Shown: one piece after another, positions 26,043-34,514 of the stretch
How positions within the stretch are numbered: the stretch's first letter is position 1
Layout of the letters: each line of letters starts with the position of its first letter
Origin: Mycolicibacter sp. MU0102
GTDB lineage: Bacteria > Actinomycetota > Actinomycetes > Mycobacteriales > Mycobacteriaceae
Assembly: GCF_963378105.1 (NCBI RefSeq)
Contig: NZ_OY726398.1
Span: 186,001-250,000, forward strand
Direction: 5' to 3'
Length of the DNA stretch: 64,000 nt
Made by a program: the position numbers and the translations under genes
The notes under the pieces: generated by a model
What the model was told of the DNA's origin: nothing
What the model saw: only the letters and a program-made list of their open reading frames with translations
Database searches by the model: none

Positions 26043-26822
26043 GTGTCCGTCCCGGCGTATGTAGTCGACACGTTCACGACGGTCAGGTTCCGGGGGAACC
26101 CCACCGGCGTGGTGCTGCTGGACGGTCCCGTCGACACCACGTGGATGCAGGAGGTGGCTGCCGAGTTCAACTGCCCGGCAACAGCATTCGTCGGACCGGT
26201 CAAGGCCGATGCTGGACCGCGAGCTCTGCGGTGGTTCAGCCCGGTGGCCGAATTGGCGTTGTGCGGCTCGGGAACCCTGGCCAGCGCCCATGTCCTGGGT
26301 GGGGGCCAGTCCTTCAGCGTGGGCGAGCGGTTGCTGTCCTGCACGACGGGTTCTGATGGTGCGATCAGCATGGAATTTCCGGCCGACCCGGTGTTTGCCG
26401 AATCGCCGACGGCCGATCTGGTGGCCGGCTTGCCCGGGATAAGCATTCGCTCGGTGTGGCGGGGAAGTATGGATGTGGTCGTGGAAGCCGGATCGGCGGC
26501 CGAGGTCCGTGCGCTGGAGCCGGACACGGCGTCGCTGGCGAAGGTCGAGGCCCGCGCCGTCGTGGTCACTGCAGCTGGTGACGGCGGCGCCGACATCGTG
26601 AGCCGGGTGTTCGCGCCCCGTTTCGGGCTCTCCGAGGATCCGGTGACCGGCTCGGCGCACTGCACTCTCGCCGCGCTGTGGGGCAAGCGCCTTGGGGGCG
26701 TCGAGTTCTCGGCTGAACAGGCCTCCGCGCGAGGCGGGCAATTGCGCGTCCGCCGTGACGGCGAACATGTCATCTTGACCGGTCACGCCGTGACCGTCTT
26801 GCGCGGTGAACTCCGCCGTTAA
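26043..26822 (+). CDS. PhzF-family isomerase/epimerase-like protein
   Basis: The 259-residue PhzF-fold protein has the canonical start YVVDTFTTVRFRGNPTGVV. The catalytic Glu is probably Glu41 in EVAAEFNCPATAF, and RWFSPVAELALCG and SEDPVTGSAHC line the active site between the two halves. Family members isomerise small acids such as 2,3-dihydro-3-hydroxyanthranilate, but most bacterial copies have no known substrate. No phenazine genes are nearby. The GTG immediately follows the stop of the DCC gene. Its TAA overlaps the end of the convergent Rv0226c-like gene through a shared TTAA, with no room for a terminator. Confidence 0.83.
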   Translation: MSVPAYVVDTFTTVRFRGNPTGVVLLDGPVDTTWMQEVAAEFNCPATAFVGPVKADAGPRALRWFSPVAELALCGSGTLASAHVLGGGQSFSVGERLLSCTTGSDGAISMEFPADPVFAESPTADLVAGLPGISIRSVWRGSMDVVVEAGSAAEVRALEPDTASLAKVEARAVVVTAAGDGGADIVSRVFAPRFGLSEDPVTGSAHCTLAALWGKRLGGVEFSAEQASARGGQLRVRRDGEHVILTGHAVTVLRGELRR

Positions 26823-28519
26823 CCGCGCAAGCGCCGTCGTATCAACGGCGCCGTCAGACCTCCCGCGCCCGCGACCAGCATTGCCAGCCATACCAGGTGG
26901 GCGGCCATCGCGGCCCGGCGTGGGCCGGGCGACGTCTTGGGTGCGCGGCCGCCGACCCGGTAGACGGTAAGGTCAGAATCTCGGTAGGCGACGGGAAGTC
27001 GGGTCAGAGTTTTTGCCGCAGAGCCTATTTCGCCGTCGACATCGGATTCTGTGACCACCCAGCCCACCCCTTTGACACCGAGCCCGGCGGGCTCAGCCCC
27101 GGACAACAGCGCCTCCTGCACCTCGCGGGCGTGGCTACCCTCCCCGGGCACCGTCTGTCCGCCGACGGTCAGGTCGCCGGTCGTGAGCACCTCGGCGCGC
27201 ACCCACCGCGGCAGCGGATCGAGCACCGGGGCCGGCCCCGCCCAGGGGAAGTGGCGCATGGTGTCGGCCGGCAGCACGGCCACCGGGCGCGGATCGGCGT
27301 TGATCTTGGCCGCCACCGCCGCCCAACCGGGCGGGTAGTGCACCGGCGTGACCCGCCCGGCCACGCCCCAGGCCAGGTCCGGCAGGACGACGATCAGCGC
27401 GACGGAGCACACCAGCGCCGCCCGCGCCGGCGCCAGCCGGTCCCGCAGCCCCACGACCGCCCCGGCCCCGGCCAGTAGGTAGCCCGGGACCGCCAGTGCC
27501 ACCCACTTCTGACCGTCGCGCAGCACCCCGAGCCCGGGTGCGATCTCCGTCGCCCAACGCAGCAGTGCGAGCCCCGGCCCGGTGGCCGCAAGGGTGAACG
27601 TCAGCACCGTCGCGCCCGCCAGGATCAGCAGTGGCCGTACCGCGGGCAGCTCGCGCACCGAGGCCCATCCCAGTCCCAGCACCCCGATGAACACCGCCGT
27701 CGCCACTAGCGCAAAAGCGGTTCGTCGTGAACCGGGTACCGCCTCGGCGTTCCAGATCCCGCCGAGGCCGGCGAGGCTGCCTAGGGTGCCCAGGCCGGGC
27801 TCGGCGCGGGCCGCGAATGCCGCCACCCCGGCCGACTCGCCCTGTGCCGATCCCGGGCTCAGCACCACCGCCATCAGCCACGGCAGTGCGGCGGTCGCCG
27901 CGATCGCCAGTGCGCTGGCCGCGCACCACCAGCGCGGCGGCCCGGACCCGGGCGCGGCGACACACACCAGCGCCACCACCGCCGCCAGCAGCAGCCCGGT
28001 CGGGGTCAAGCCGGCCAGCGCCAGAAAGAACACCAGGCCGAACAGCCGCATGGGCCCGGTTGCGCCGGCGCGTAACCCCAGCATCGCCGCCGCCACCCAT
28101 GGCAGGCAGCCGTACCCGACCAGCAGGCTCCAATGGCCCTGCAGCAGCCGCTCGGCCACATACGGGTTCCAGATCGCCACCGTGATCGCCACCAGCTGAC
28201 CGGGCAGCCCGGCCTCCGGCAGCACGGTCGCCACCAGCCGTGCTGCACCACATCCAGCCAGCCACAGGCCCACGAACAGCAGCGCTTTGACGACGGTGCC
28301 GCCGTCGATCAGCCGCGACGCCAGCGCCACCGCGAAGTCTTGGGGCACCGCTCGCGGGGATGCTTCACCCAGTCCGAGGGCCGCGCCGGTCAGGTATGAC
28401 CGCGGCGTCGAAACCGCGTCTCGCAACAGCAGATAACCCGGGCGCAGCAATGGCGCCAGGATGAGCAGGGTCAGCCCGAGTGCATAGCACGGCGCGATCG
28501 CGCGCCTGGCTCGCACCAC
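26819..28519 (-). CDS. Polytopic membrane protein (Rv0226c-like)
   Basis: The 566-residue protein has about eleven to thirteen predicted membrane segments, beginning with ALGLTLLILAPLL and ending with a helix before the basic tail IRRRLRG. A large extracytoplasmic loop (roughly residues 390-530) contains PVAVLPADTMRHFPW and WVVTESDVDGE. The plan resembles a GT-C-like transferase, but I cannot point to a catalytic Asp with confidence. GTG 28519 was chosen because it lies 7 bp after the stop of the Rv0227c-like gene; GTG 28516 is equally possible. Coupling to the DUF3068 gene and nearness to glycosyltransferase and acyltransferase genes suggest an envelope polysaccharide role. Confidence 0.78.
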   Translation of the reverse strand: MVRARRAIAPCYALGLTLLILAPLLRPGYLLLRDAVSTPRSYLTGAALGLGEASPRAVPQDFAVALASRLIDGGTVVKALLFVGLWLAGCGAARLVATVLPEAGLPGQLVAITVAIWNPYVAERLLQGHWSLLVGYGCLPWVAAAMLGLRAGATGPMRLFGLVFFLALAGLTPTGLLLAAVVALVCVAAPGSGPPRWWCAASALAIAATAALPWLMAVVLSPGSAQGESAGVAAFAARAEPGLGTLGSLAGLGGIWNAEAVPGSRRTAFALVATAVFIGVLGLGWASVRELPAVRPLLILAGATVLTFTLAATGPGLALLRWATEIAPGLGVLRDGQKWVALAVPGYLLAGAGAVVGLRDRLAPARAALVCSVALIVVLPDLAWGVAGRVTPVHYPPGWAAVAAKINADPRPVAVLPADTMRHFPWAGPAPVLDPLPRWVRAEVLTTGDLTVGGQTVPGEGSHAREVQEALLSGAEPAGLGVKGVGWVVTESDVDGEIGSAAKTLTRLPVAYRDSDLTVYRVGGRAPKTSPGPRRAAMAAHLVWLAMLVAGAGGLTAPLIRRRLRG

Positions 28520-28526
28520 CGCGGAA

Positions 28527-29795
28527 TTACGGCTGGTCGGGAGCCGGATCAGGGGTGCCCCGGTCCGGGGGGCTCGACTCTGGTGGTGCCGCGGGGCGGT
28601 CCAGTTGGGGACGTTGCGCCGGGATCTTCTCGGTCTCGGCCTCGGCCCCAGACGGGCGGTCGGCGGTGGGCGCCTTGGGCGCGAAACCGCCGAAGAATCC
28701 GCCTTCGGAGCCGTGCCGGTCGCCACGGCCCAGCGCGGCCTCGGCCGGCAGGCTGAACCAGCCGACCAGGACGCCGCCGATCAGGCAGATCAGCCCCGCC
28801 GCGGTGAAGGTGATCGGCAGGACCCGGGACCACAGCGCCACCCGGTCGCGTTCGTTGCGAGCCGCGTTGACCTGCGCTTCGATGGTGTCCTCGGAGCTGG
28901 TGACCGTGTAGTCGGCCAGTGCAATCTCCGGCTTGAGTGCGTCTCGGGCGTAGTAGTGGTTGGCGTGCAGCTTCGACTTGACGATGGTGCCCGAGACGGG
29001 GTCGACCCACATGGTGCGCTGCGCGGCGTAGTACCGCGTCATCGTGACCTCTTCGTCGGGGTCGGCGCCTTCGATGTTCCAGAGCCGCGCCGGTGCGGTG
29101 ATCTCACCGTCTTCGTCGTGGCCGTACAGCGACGGGTAGCGCACCGGCTCGGCCAGGGTGCCGTCGCCGTCGTAGCCGACGTTCTGGACGAACCGGTAGG
29201 TGGTCAGCCCATTGACGTCGTCTTCGCCTTCGTAGTTGGCCTCGTAAGCCTTCTGCGCGATCGGATCGAAGTATTGGTAGGACTGCTTCTTGGTGTCGAA
29301 GGGGAACCGGTAGGACAGTCCTTCGTGCGGCAGGGCGATGTTGGTGGGCGGGTTCTCGTCATCAAAGTTGCGCGGCCGCTGCACCGAGCCACCCGGGTGG
29401 GTGTCATCCGAAATCGCCTCGGCGGTCGTGCGGTTCAGCGTCACGGTGTCGACGATGGCCAACAGCAGCCCGGTGTCCTTCTGCCGGTCCGCGCGCCGCA
29501 GCGACGAGCCGACCTGCAGGGTCACTACGTCGGCATTGGCGGGCGACTCGACACCGATCTGTTGCTGGGACACCAGCGGCACGTCCTGATCGACGACGGC
29601 GTGTTCGCTGCCCAGGGACTCCGGGTCCAGCGCGGCGCCGCTGCCGGTACCGATCATCGTGATGTCGATGTCGAGCGGGATCTTGGCGATTCTGCCCGCG
29701 GTGTAGGTGGACAGCAGCAGTGCCGCGACCATCAGGGCGGCGCCGAGGCCCATGACTGCGCATGCCGCGATACGCATCATGATTGCTCGGTTCAC
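28527..29795 (-). CDS. PorA/DUF3068-family membrane protein (Rv0227c-like)
   Basis: The 422-residue protein starts at GTG 29795 with GGAGG 10 nt upstream; Rv0227c is of nearly equal length. It has one N-terminal membrane segment (GLGAALMVAALLLS), a large polar outer domain (about residues 40-345), a second segment (FTAAGLICLIGGVLVGWF), and a Pro-rich cytosolic tail. The outer domain contains YRFPFDTKKQSYQYFDP and TMWVDPVSGTIVK, typical of DUF3068. The family is confined to Actinobacteria and is named after a porin, but the biochemical role is not established. It forms an operon with the Rv0226c-like gene and is divergent from the acyltransferase gene. Confidence 0.83.
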   Translation of the reverse strand: MNRAIMMRIAACAVMGLGAALMVAALLLSTYTAGRIAKIPLDIDITMIGTGSGAALDPESLGSEHAVVDQDVPLVSQQQIGVESPANADVVTLQVGSSLRRADRQKDTGLLLAIVDTVTLNRTTAEAISDDTHPGGSVQRPRNFDDENPPTNIALPHEGLSYRFPFDTKKQSYQYFDPIAQKAYEANYEGEDDVNGLTTYRFVQNVGYDGDGTLAEPVRYPSLYGHDEDGEITAPARLWNIEGADPDEEVTMTRYYAAQRTMWVDPVSGTIVKSKLHANHYYARDALKPEIALADYTVTSSEDTIEAQVNAARNERDRVALWSRVLPITFTAAGLICLIGGVLVGWFSLPAEAALGRGDRHGSEGGFFGGFAPKAPTADRPSGAEAETEKIPAQRPQLDRPAAPPESSPPDRGTPDPAPDQP

Positions 29796-29899
29796 GTCGC
29801 CGCATCCTCCTTTTGTCCCCGTACCCAAATTTGTTCGACCCTAACAGCAGCAGCTGCAACAGCTACTGTGTGTCCATCGATGCCTCGGTCCCAAAACAG

Positions 29900-31090
29900 A
29901 TGAGTCAGCAGGTGGGTGGCGTACGGAGCTTCCTGCCCGCAGTCGAGGGTATGCGTGCCTGCGCGGCTATTGGGGTGGTTATCACGCACGTCGCGTTTCA
30001 GACGGGACACTCGTCGGGGATCAGCGGCCGGCTGTGGGGTCGTTTCGACATGGCCGTCGCGGTGTTCTTCGCGCTGAGCGGATTTTTGCTGTGGCGTGGC
30101 CATGCGGCGGCCGCGCGCGGACTGCGTCCGGCGCCGTCGACCGGGCATTACCTGCGGTCACGGGTGGTGCGGATCATGCCGGCCTACCTGGTGTCGGTGG
30201 TAGTGATCCTGGCGCTGCTGCCTGATGCCGGGGGCGCCAGTCTCGTGGTGTGGCTGGCCAATCTCACGATGACGCAGATCTATGTGCCGCTGACCCTGAC
30301 CCCGGGCCTGACCCAGATGTGGAGCCTGGCCGTGGAGTTCAGCTTCTACATCGCGTTGCCGGTGCTGGCGCTGGCGGCGCGGCGGTTGCCGGTGCGCGCC
30401 CGAATACCGGCGATCGCGGGCGTGGCGCTGCTCAGCCTGGGGTGGGGGTTCCTGCCCATCCACACCCCCTACGGGGTGAATCCGTTGAACTGGGCGCCGG
30501 CCTACGGCTGCTGGTTCGGGGCGGGCATGCTGCTGGCGGAGTGGGCATACAGCCCGGTCGGGCGGGTGCACCGGCTGGCCCGCCGGCGACTGCCGATGGC
30601 GCTGCTGACCCTGGTGGCATTCCTGGTTGCGGCCTCACCGCTGGCTGGGCCGGAAGGGCTGACCTCGGCCACCGTCGGGCAGTTCATCGTGCGCACCGCG
30701 ATGGGCGGAGTACTGGCGTGGGCCCTGTTGGCGCCGCTGGTGCTGGACCGGCCCGACACCCCGCACCGGTTCCTGGCCAGCGCGCCGATGGTGACGTTGG
30801 GCCGCTGGTCCTATGGGATCTTCATCTGGCACCTGGCGGCCCTCGACATGGTGTTCCCGGTGATCGGCCGATTCGCGTTCACCGGGGACATGGCGGTGGT
30901 GCTGGCGCTGACGCTGGTGTTCACCGTCGCCATCGCCGCGGTCAGCTATGCCCTGGTGGAGCAGCCATGCCGCGAGAAACTACGAGGCTGGGAGACCCGG
31001 CATCCGCCGGAGCGCTCCGATGGCGCTCAGGCGGCCTTGCCGGACGGGGTGTACTCGGCGGAGTCGCTGGTGAATTCGGGCGTGCCGTAG
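29900..31090 (+). CDS. Acyltransferase-3 family membrane acyltransferase (Rv0228-like)
   Basis: The protein has about 396 residues and ten membrane segments. It is an O-acyltransferase of the acyltransferase-3 family, which modifies extracytoplasmic glycans or lipids. Landmarks are GMRACAAIGVVITHVAF with the conserved His near residue 20, RSRVVRIMPAY, MWSLAVEFSFY (WSL..E motif), and GRWSYGIFIWH near the C terminus. ATG 29900 has no clear ribosome site and an upstream GTG near 29870 is possible. It completes the Rv0225-Rv0228 set. Its last 64 bp overlap the end of the oppositely read MpaB-type gene. Confidence 0.82.
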   Translation: MSQQVGGVRSFLPAVEGMRACAAIGVVITHVAFQTGHSSGISGRLWGRFDMAVAVFFALSGFLLWRGHAAAARGLRPAPSTGHYLRSRVVRIMPAYLVSVVVILALLPDAGGASLVVWLANLTMTQIYVPLTLTPGLTQMWSLAVEFSFYIALPVLALAARRLPVRARIPAIAGVALLSLGWGFLPIHTPYGVNPLNWAPAYGCWFGAGMLLAEWAYSPVGRVHRLARRRLPMALLTLVAFLVAASPLAGPEGLTSATVGQFIVRTAMGGVLAWALLAPLVLDRPDTPHRFLASAPMVTLGRWSYGIFIWHLAALDMVFPVIGRFAFTGDMAVVLALTLVFTVAIAAVSYALVEQPCREKLRGWETRHPPERSDGAQAALPDGVYSAESLVNSGVP

Positions 31091-32355
31091 GCCTTCAGCC
31101 GCCGCTTGAGCAGCCGCAGCACGTAGGCGTTGGTCAGCCGGCGCAGGCCGGGGATGCGCACAGCGCGTTGCACCACCAACAGGCGGCCCGTCACGAACGG
31201 AGCCGTCAGGGCGATCCGCGCATAGTCGCCCGCACCGAGCGTGACACTCATCTTCTTGGCCACGTCACGTCGCCCGCCGCAGAACGTCTTGACGAAAAAG
31301 GCCTTGCTGTAGCTCTTTTCGACTGCATCGGCGATGCGCTCGCTCAAGGTGTTCTCTTGCCGCAGGTAGGCGGCCATGGTCGAGCGGACCAACTCCCCGC
31401 AGGTGGAGTCGTCGAAGTCGTCGCGCAGCAGTGCAGCGCGGGCGCTGAACACTCGGATGATCTCGTCGGGTGTGGTCGGGAGCATCTCCTCGGGAAGGCC
31501 GAGTAGCACGCAGCGGTAGCGGGTGAACTCGACCTGAGCGCGCTCGCTGGGGGTGAACTCCGTGCGTTTTTGGCGGCGGGCATCCATAGCCAGCACGAAG
31601 AGGTTGATCATCCCGGCCGGCATCTGGTCGATCTGCGGAATCGGCAGGCCGTAGATGCTGACGTCCCACTTTGGGGATCGCTTGAGCGCGTTGAAGCGGA
31701 CCATCGAGTGCATCAGCCGCACCATGGCCGCCGCCTCGAAGCCCGGGCCGTGCCGGTCCAACGCGCCGGGCAGCGTGGTGACGGCGAAGAAACTGGTGGT
31801 CTCGTTGACCCGCCCGGCGGCACGCTTGCCCGACAGTGCGCCGGTCAGCGCCATCGGCAGCGCGGCATAGGTGTTGAGGAAGGTCGCGATGAACGCCCCG
31901 CGGACGACGAACGGCGCCAACAGTGCCATCGGGAGTCGGGAGTGCTCTGCGCCCTTGCGGACCAGGTCCATGTCCAGCCAGTCCGGGGTGGCCTCCATGT
32001 CGGCGATGAACGCGGCCAACTCGGGCGGCGCGTCGGGCACCGCGTCGACGCCGTGGCGACAGGCCTGCTTGAGCATGCCGATCAGAGAGCTGACGCTGTA
32101 CTGGCCCATCAATGCGGCGTAGGAGTCCGACACCACGTCGCCCAGCCAGGTGGCCGTGGTGATCAGCTCGACGGCGGCGTCGTCGGCCAGCAACTTGGCC
32201 CGGGTGGCGGGGTTGCCCGGCAGCGAGGAGACGTCGTCGGGGGAGGCCGCCGTGCGGTAGGGCTGCACGTCGAAATCCAGGTTGCCGTAGAGCTCCGGCA
32301 GCAGCTCGGCCTGACGGCGGACCCGCTGATACAGCTCGGGGTAGTGCGTGGACAT
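31027..32355 (-). CDS. MpaB/DUF2236-family oxygenase, copy 1
   Basis: The 442-residue protein starts at ATG 32355 behind GGAGG. It belongs to the MpaB/rubber-oxygenase (Lcp)-like DUF2236 family, whose characterised members are b-type haem enzymes that cleave polyisoprene or prenyl chains. Family features are GDVVSDSYAALMGQYSV near residue 75, RVNETTSFF near 180, and ALDRHGPGFEAAAMVRLMHSMVRFN near 205, whose His in RLMHSMVR is a good candidate haem ligand. The copy at 33120 has exactly the same length and is nearly collinear. It faces a TetR gene. The substrate is unknown; a terpenoid or polyketide side chain is a guess from the family. Confidence 0.83.
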   Translation of the reverse strand: MSTHYPELYQRVRRQAELLPELYGNLDFDVQPYRTAASPDDVSSLPGNPATRAKLLADDAAVELITTATWLGDVVSDSYAALMGQYSVSSLIGMLKQACRHGVDAVPDAPPELAAFIADMEATPDWLDMDLVRKGAEHSRLPMALLAPFVVRGAFIATFLNTYAALPMALTGALSGKRAAGRVNETTSFFAVTTLPGALDRHGPGFEAAAMVRLMHSMVRFNALKRSPKWDVSIYGLPIPQIDQMPAGMINLFVLAMDARRQKRTEFTPSERAQVEFTRYRCVLLGLPEEMLPTTPDEIIRVFSARAALLRDDFDDSTCGELVRSTMAAYLRQENTLSERIADAVEKSYSKAFFVKTFCGGRRDVAKKMSVTLGAGDYARIALTAPFVTGRLLVVQRAVRIPGLRRLTNAYVLRLLKRRLKAYGTPEFTSDSAEYTPSGKAA

Positions 32356-32391
32356 CGAAGACCTCCGATAAACGACAGTACTGCTGCACGA

Positions 32392-32417
32392 TGGCACAGA
32401 ATCATGTAATTGTGTCA
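32392..32417. promoter_or_regulatory. Candidate TetR operator between MpaB copy 1 and its TetR gene
   Basis: An imperfect dyad TGGCACA-N12-TGTGTCA (one mismatch) lies in the 150-bp gap between divergent starts 32355 and 32506. A short perfect palindrome CAGTACTG lies nearby at 32376-32383. The position fits a repressor that controls both genes, but the dyad is weaker than the one in front of copy 2. Confidence 0.4.
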
Positions 32418-32505
32418 CGATAACAGGTGAGAAGACCCGCCGACAGAGCCGAGGGCCCACCTCGCCTCGGTCCAGCTCAAAGCGCAGCATGACAGGATGA
32501 ACGCC

Positions 32506-33099
32506 ATGGCCAGTCCGGCATCAGTCAAGGTCGGCGATCCCATGATTGGCACCGCGGGCGCCATCCTGGCGGCCGCTCGCGTGGAGTTCGCCCGGCATGC
32601 TTTTCGCCGGGCCAATATCGATGCGGTCGCCCAGCGCGCCGGGGTGAGCCGCCGCACGCTGTACCGGCACTTCCCCACCAAAGAAGCACTGTTCGAGCAG
32701 CTGGTGGAGACCGACACGCGAGCCCTGTTCGTCGAACTCGGCGACGCCGCCCGAGCGCAGGACGCCCGCGGCGCCATCGTGGAATGCTTCACCCTCGCCA
32801 TGCGCCGTATCACCGAGAGTCCGCTGGCTACCGCGGTCATCGAAAGCGAGCCGGAACTGCTCATCGGAGTCAACACTCCCAGCGGTGAGAAGGCTCTGGT
32901 GCGTGCCAGCCATCTGGTCGCCGCGACGCTGCGCCTGTGTGGGGTCACCATGCCCGACGACGAGGTCCTCACCACCGCCGAAATCCTGGTGCGCCTGGTC
33001 GCTTCACTGCTCACCAACAGGGCAGGGGTCCTGGACATCAACGACACCGACGCCGTCCGCAAGTACGCTCAGACCTACCTCGCCCGCCTGGTCTGGTAG
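32506..33099 (+). CDS. TetR-family repressor next to MpaB copy 1
   Basis: The protein has about 197 residues. ATG 32506 has AGGA 8 nt upstream; ATG 32497 is the alternative. The DNA-binding helix-turn-helix is at about residues 25-55 (IDAVAQRAGVSRRTLYRHFPTKEALF), which is a typical TetR signature. The C-terminal ligand domain is unremarkable. It is divergent from the MpaB-type oxygenase, so self- and neighbour regulation is likely. Its sequence is only distantly like the TetR at 34515, although their enzyme targets are near copies, so the two modules did not arise by simple duplication of the whole unit or have diverged strongly. Confidence 0.85.
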   Translation: MASPASVKVGDPMIGTAGAILAAARVEFARHAFRRANIDAVAQRAGVSRRTLYRHFPTKEALFEQLVETDTRALFVELGDAARAQDARGAIVECFTLAMRRITESPLATAVIESEPELLIGVNTPSGEKALVRASHLVAATLRLCGVTMPDDEVLTTAEILVRLVASLLTNRAGVLDINDTDAVRKYAQTYLARLVW

Positions 33100-33119
33100 C
33101 GCGCCGGCGCCCGGGCGCG

Positions 33120-34448
33120 TTACGCCAGCTGCCCTGCCGGTGTGTAATCGTTTGCATCGCTAGTGAATTCGGGCTTGCCATAGGTCTTGAGTCGGCGTTT
33201 GACGAGCCGCACCAGGTAGTCGTCGGTGATCTGGCGCAGTGCCGGGATCCGGCTGGCCCGCCGCACCACGAGCAGGCGCCCGATGATGAAGGGTGCTGTC
33301 ACGCCGATTCGCAGGTAGTCGGCCAGGCCGATCGACACCCCCTTGTCCTTGGCCACGGCACGGTCGCCGTTGCAGAAGGCTTTCGTGAAAGCGGCCTTGC
33401 TGTAACTCTTCTCGACGGCATCGGCCATGCGTTCCCATCGGGTGTCGACGGGCCGCAGATAGGCGGCCATGGTCGAGCGCACCATCTCGCCACAGGTGGC
33501 GTCGTCGAAGTCCTCACGCAGCAGCGCCCCGCGGGTGTGAATGAGATGGATGATCTCGGTAGGCGTGGTCGGCAGGAGTTCCTCGGGCAGACCGAGCAAA
33601 AACGCTCGGTAGCGCGTGAATTCGACGGCGGCGCGTTCGCTCGCGCTGAACTCGGTGCGCCCTTTCCGGGCGGCGGCCGTGGCCAGCAGGTAGAGGTTGA
33701 TCATGCCGGCCGGCATCTGGTCGACCTGGGGGACCGGGACCCCGTAGGCGCCGACGTCCCACTTCTCGGAGCGCTTGAGTGCGTTGTAGCGCACCATCGA
33801 GTGCATCAGTCGCACCATGGCGGCCGCTTCGAAACCCGGGCCATAGCGATCCAACGCCCCGGGCAGCGTGGTGACGGCGAAGAAGCTCGTCGTCTCGTTG
33901 ACCCGGCGCGCGGCGCGCCTGCCGGACAATGCCCCGGTCAGCGCCATCGGCAGGGCGGCGTAGGTGTTGACGAAGGTCGCGATGAAGGCGCCACGGGTGA
34001 CGAACGGTGCCACCAATGCCGCCGGGATGCGGGCGTGCCGCGCGCCCTCACGCACCAGATCCATGTCCAGCCACGGGGGCGCGGCCTCCATGTCGGCGAT
34101 GAACGCCACCAACTCTGACGGCGCGTCGGGCACCGCATCGATGCCCTCGCGGCAGGCCACCTGGAGCATGTTGATCAACGCGGGAACGCTGTACTCGGAC
34201 ATCAGCGCTGCGTAGGGATCGGCCACCACATCGCCCAGCAGGGTTGCCGTGCAGATCAGTTCGACGGCTTGCTCGTCGGCCAGATAGGGAGCTCGGTCGG
34301 CGACCCACTCCGGCAGCGCCGAGAGGTCGCCCGGATCGGTGGTGGTGCGGTAGGGCTGGGCGTCGAAGTCGATGCCGCCGTAGAGGCCCGGCTGAAGCTC
34401 GCGCTGACTGTGGACGCGGCGCGCAAGCTCGGGGTAGTGCGTGGGCAT
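33120..34448 (-). CDS. MpaB/DUF2236-family oxygenase, copy 2
   Basis: The protein has 442 residues from ATG 34448 behind GGAGG, the same length as copy 1 at 31027. The two begin MPTHYPEL/MSTHYPEL and align without obvious gaps; blocks such as NETTSFFAVTTLPGALDR and FEAAAMVRLMHSMVR are shared exactly. The conserved His of RLMHSMVR is retained, as is the C-terminal LLKRRLKxYGxPEFTSD-type ending. Variation is highest at residues 40-60 and in the middle loop after QMPAGMINL. It is divergent from a TetR gene, with two strong dyads between them. A second enzyme under a different signal, or with a different substrate, is inferred. Confidence 0.83.
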   Translation of the reverse strand: MPTHYPELARRVHSQRELQPGLYGGIDFDAQPYRTTTDPGDLSALPEWVADRAPYLADEQAVELICTATLLGDVVADPYAALMSEYSVPALINMLQVACREGIDAVPDAPSELVAFIADMEAAPPWLDMDLVREGARHARIPAALVAPFVTRGAFIATFVNTYAALPMALTGALSGRRAARRVNETTSFFAVTTLPGALDRYGPGFEAAAMVRLMHSMVRYNALKRSEKWDVGAYGVPVPQVDQMPAGMINLYLLATAAARKGRTEFSASERAAVEFTRYRAFLLGLPEELLPTTPTEIIHLIHTRGALLREDFDDATCGEMVRSTMAAYLRPVDTRWERMADAVEKSYSKAAFTKAFCNGDRAVAKDKGVSIGLADYLRIGVTAPFIIGRLLVVRRASRIPALRQITDDYLVRLVKRRLKTYGKPEFTSDANDYTPAGQLA

Positions 34449-34459
34449 CCGGCCTCCAG

Positions 34460-34502
34460 TAACTAACATATTGTTAGTTAACCAACTAACAGATTGTTAG
34501 TT
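34460..34502. promoter_or_regulatory. Double palindromic TetR operator
   Basis: There are two adjacent dyads with the same half-site. Dyad 1 is TAACTAACA-TAT-TGTTAGTTA at 34460-34480 (9-bp arms). Dyad 2 is AACTAACA-GAT-TGTTAGTT at 34484-34502 (8-bp arms). The centres are 23 bp apart, about two helical turns, so two repressor dimers could bind side by side. The pair fills almost the whole gap between MpaB copy 2 (start 34448) and the TetR gene (34503 or 34515). Confidence 0.82.
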
Positions 34503-34514
34503 ATGCTGTCAACT

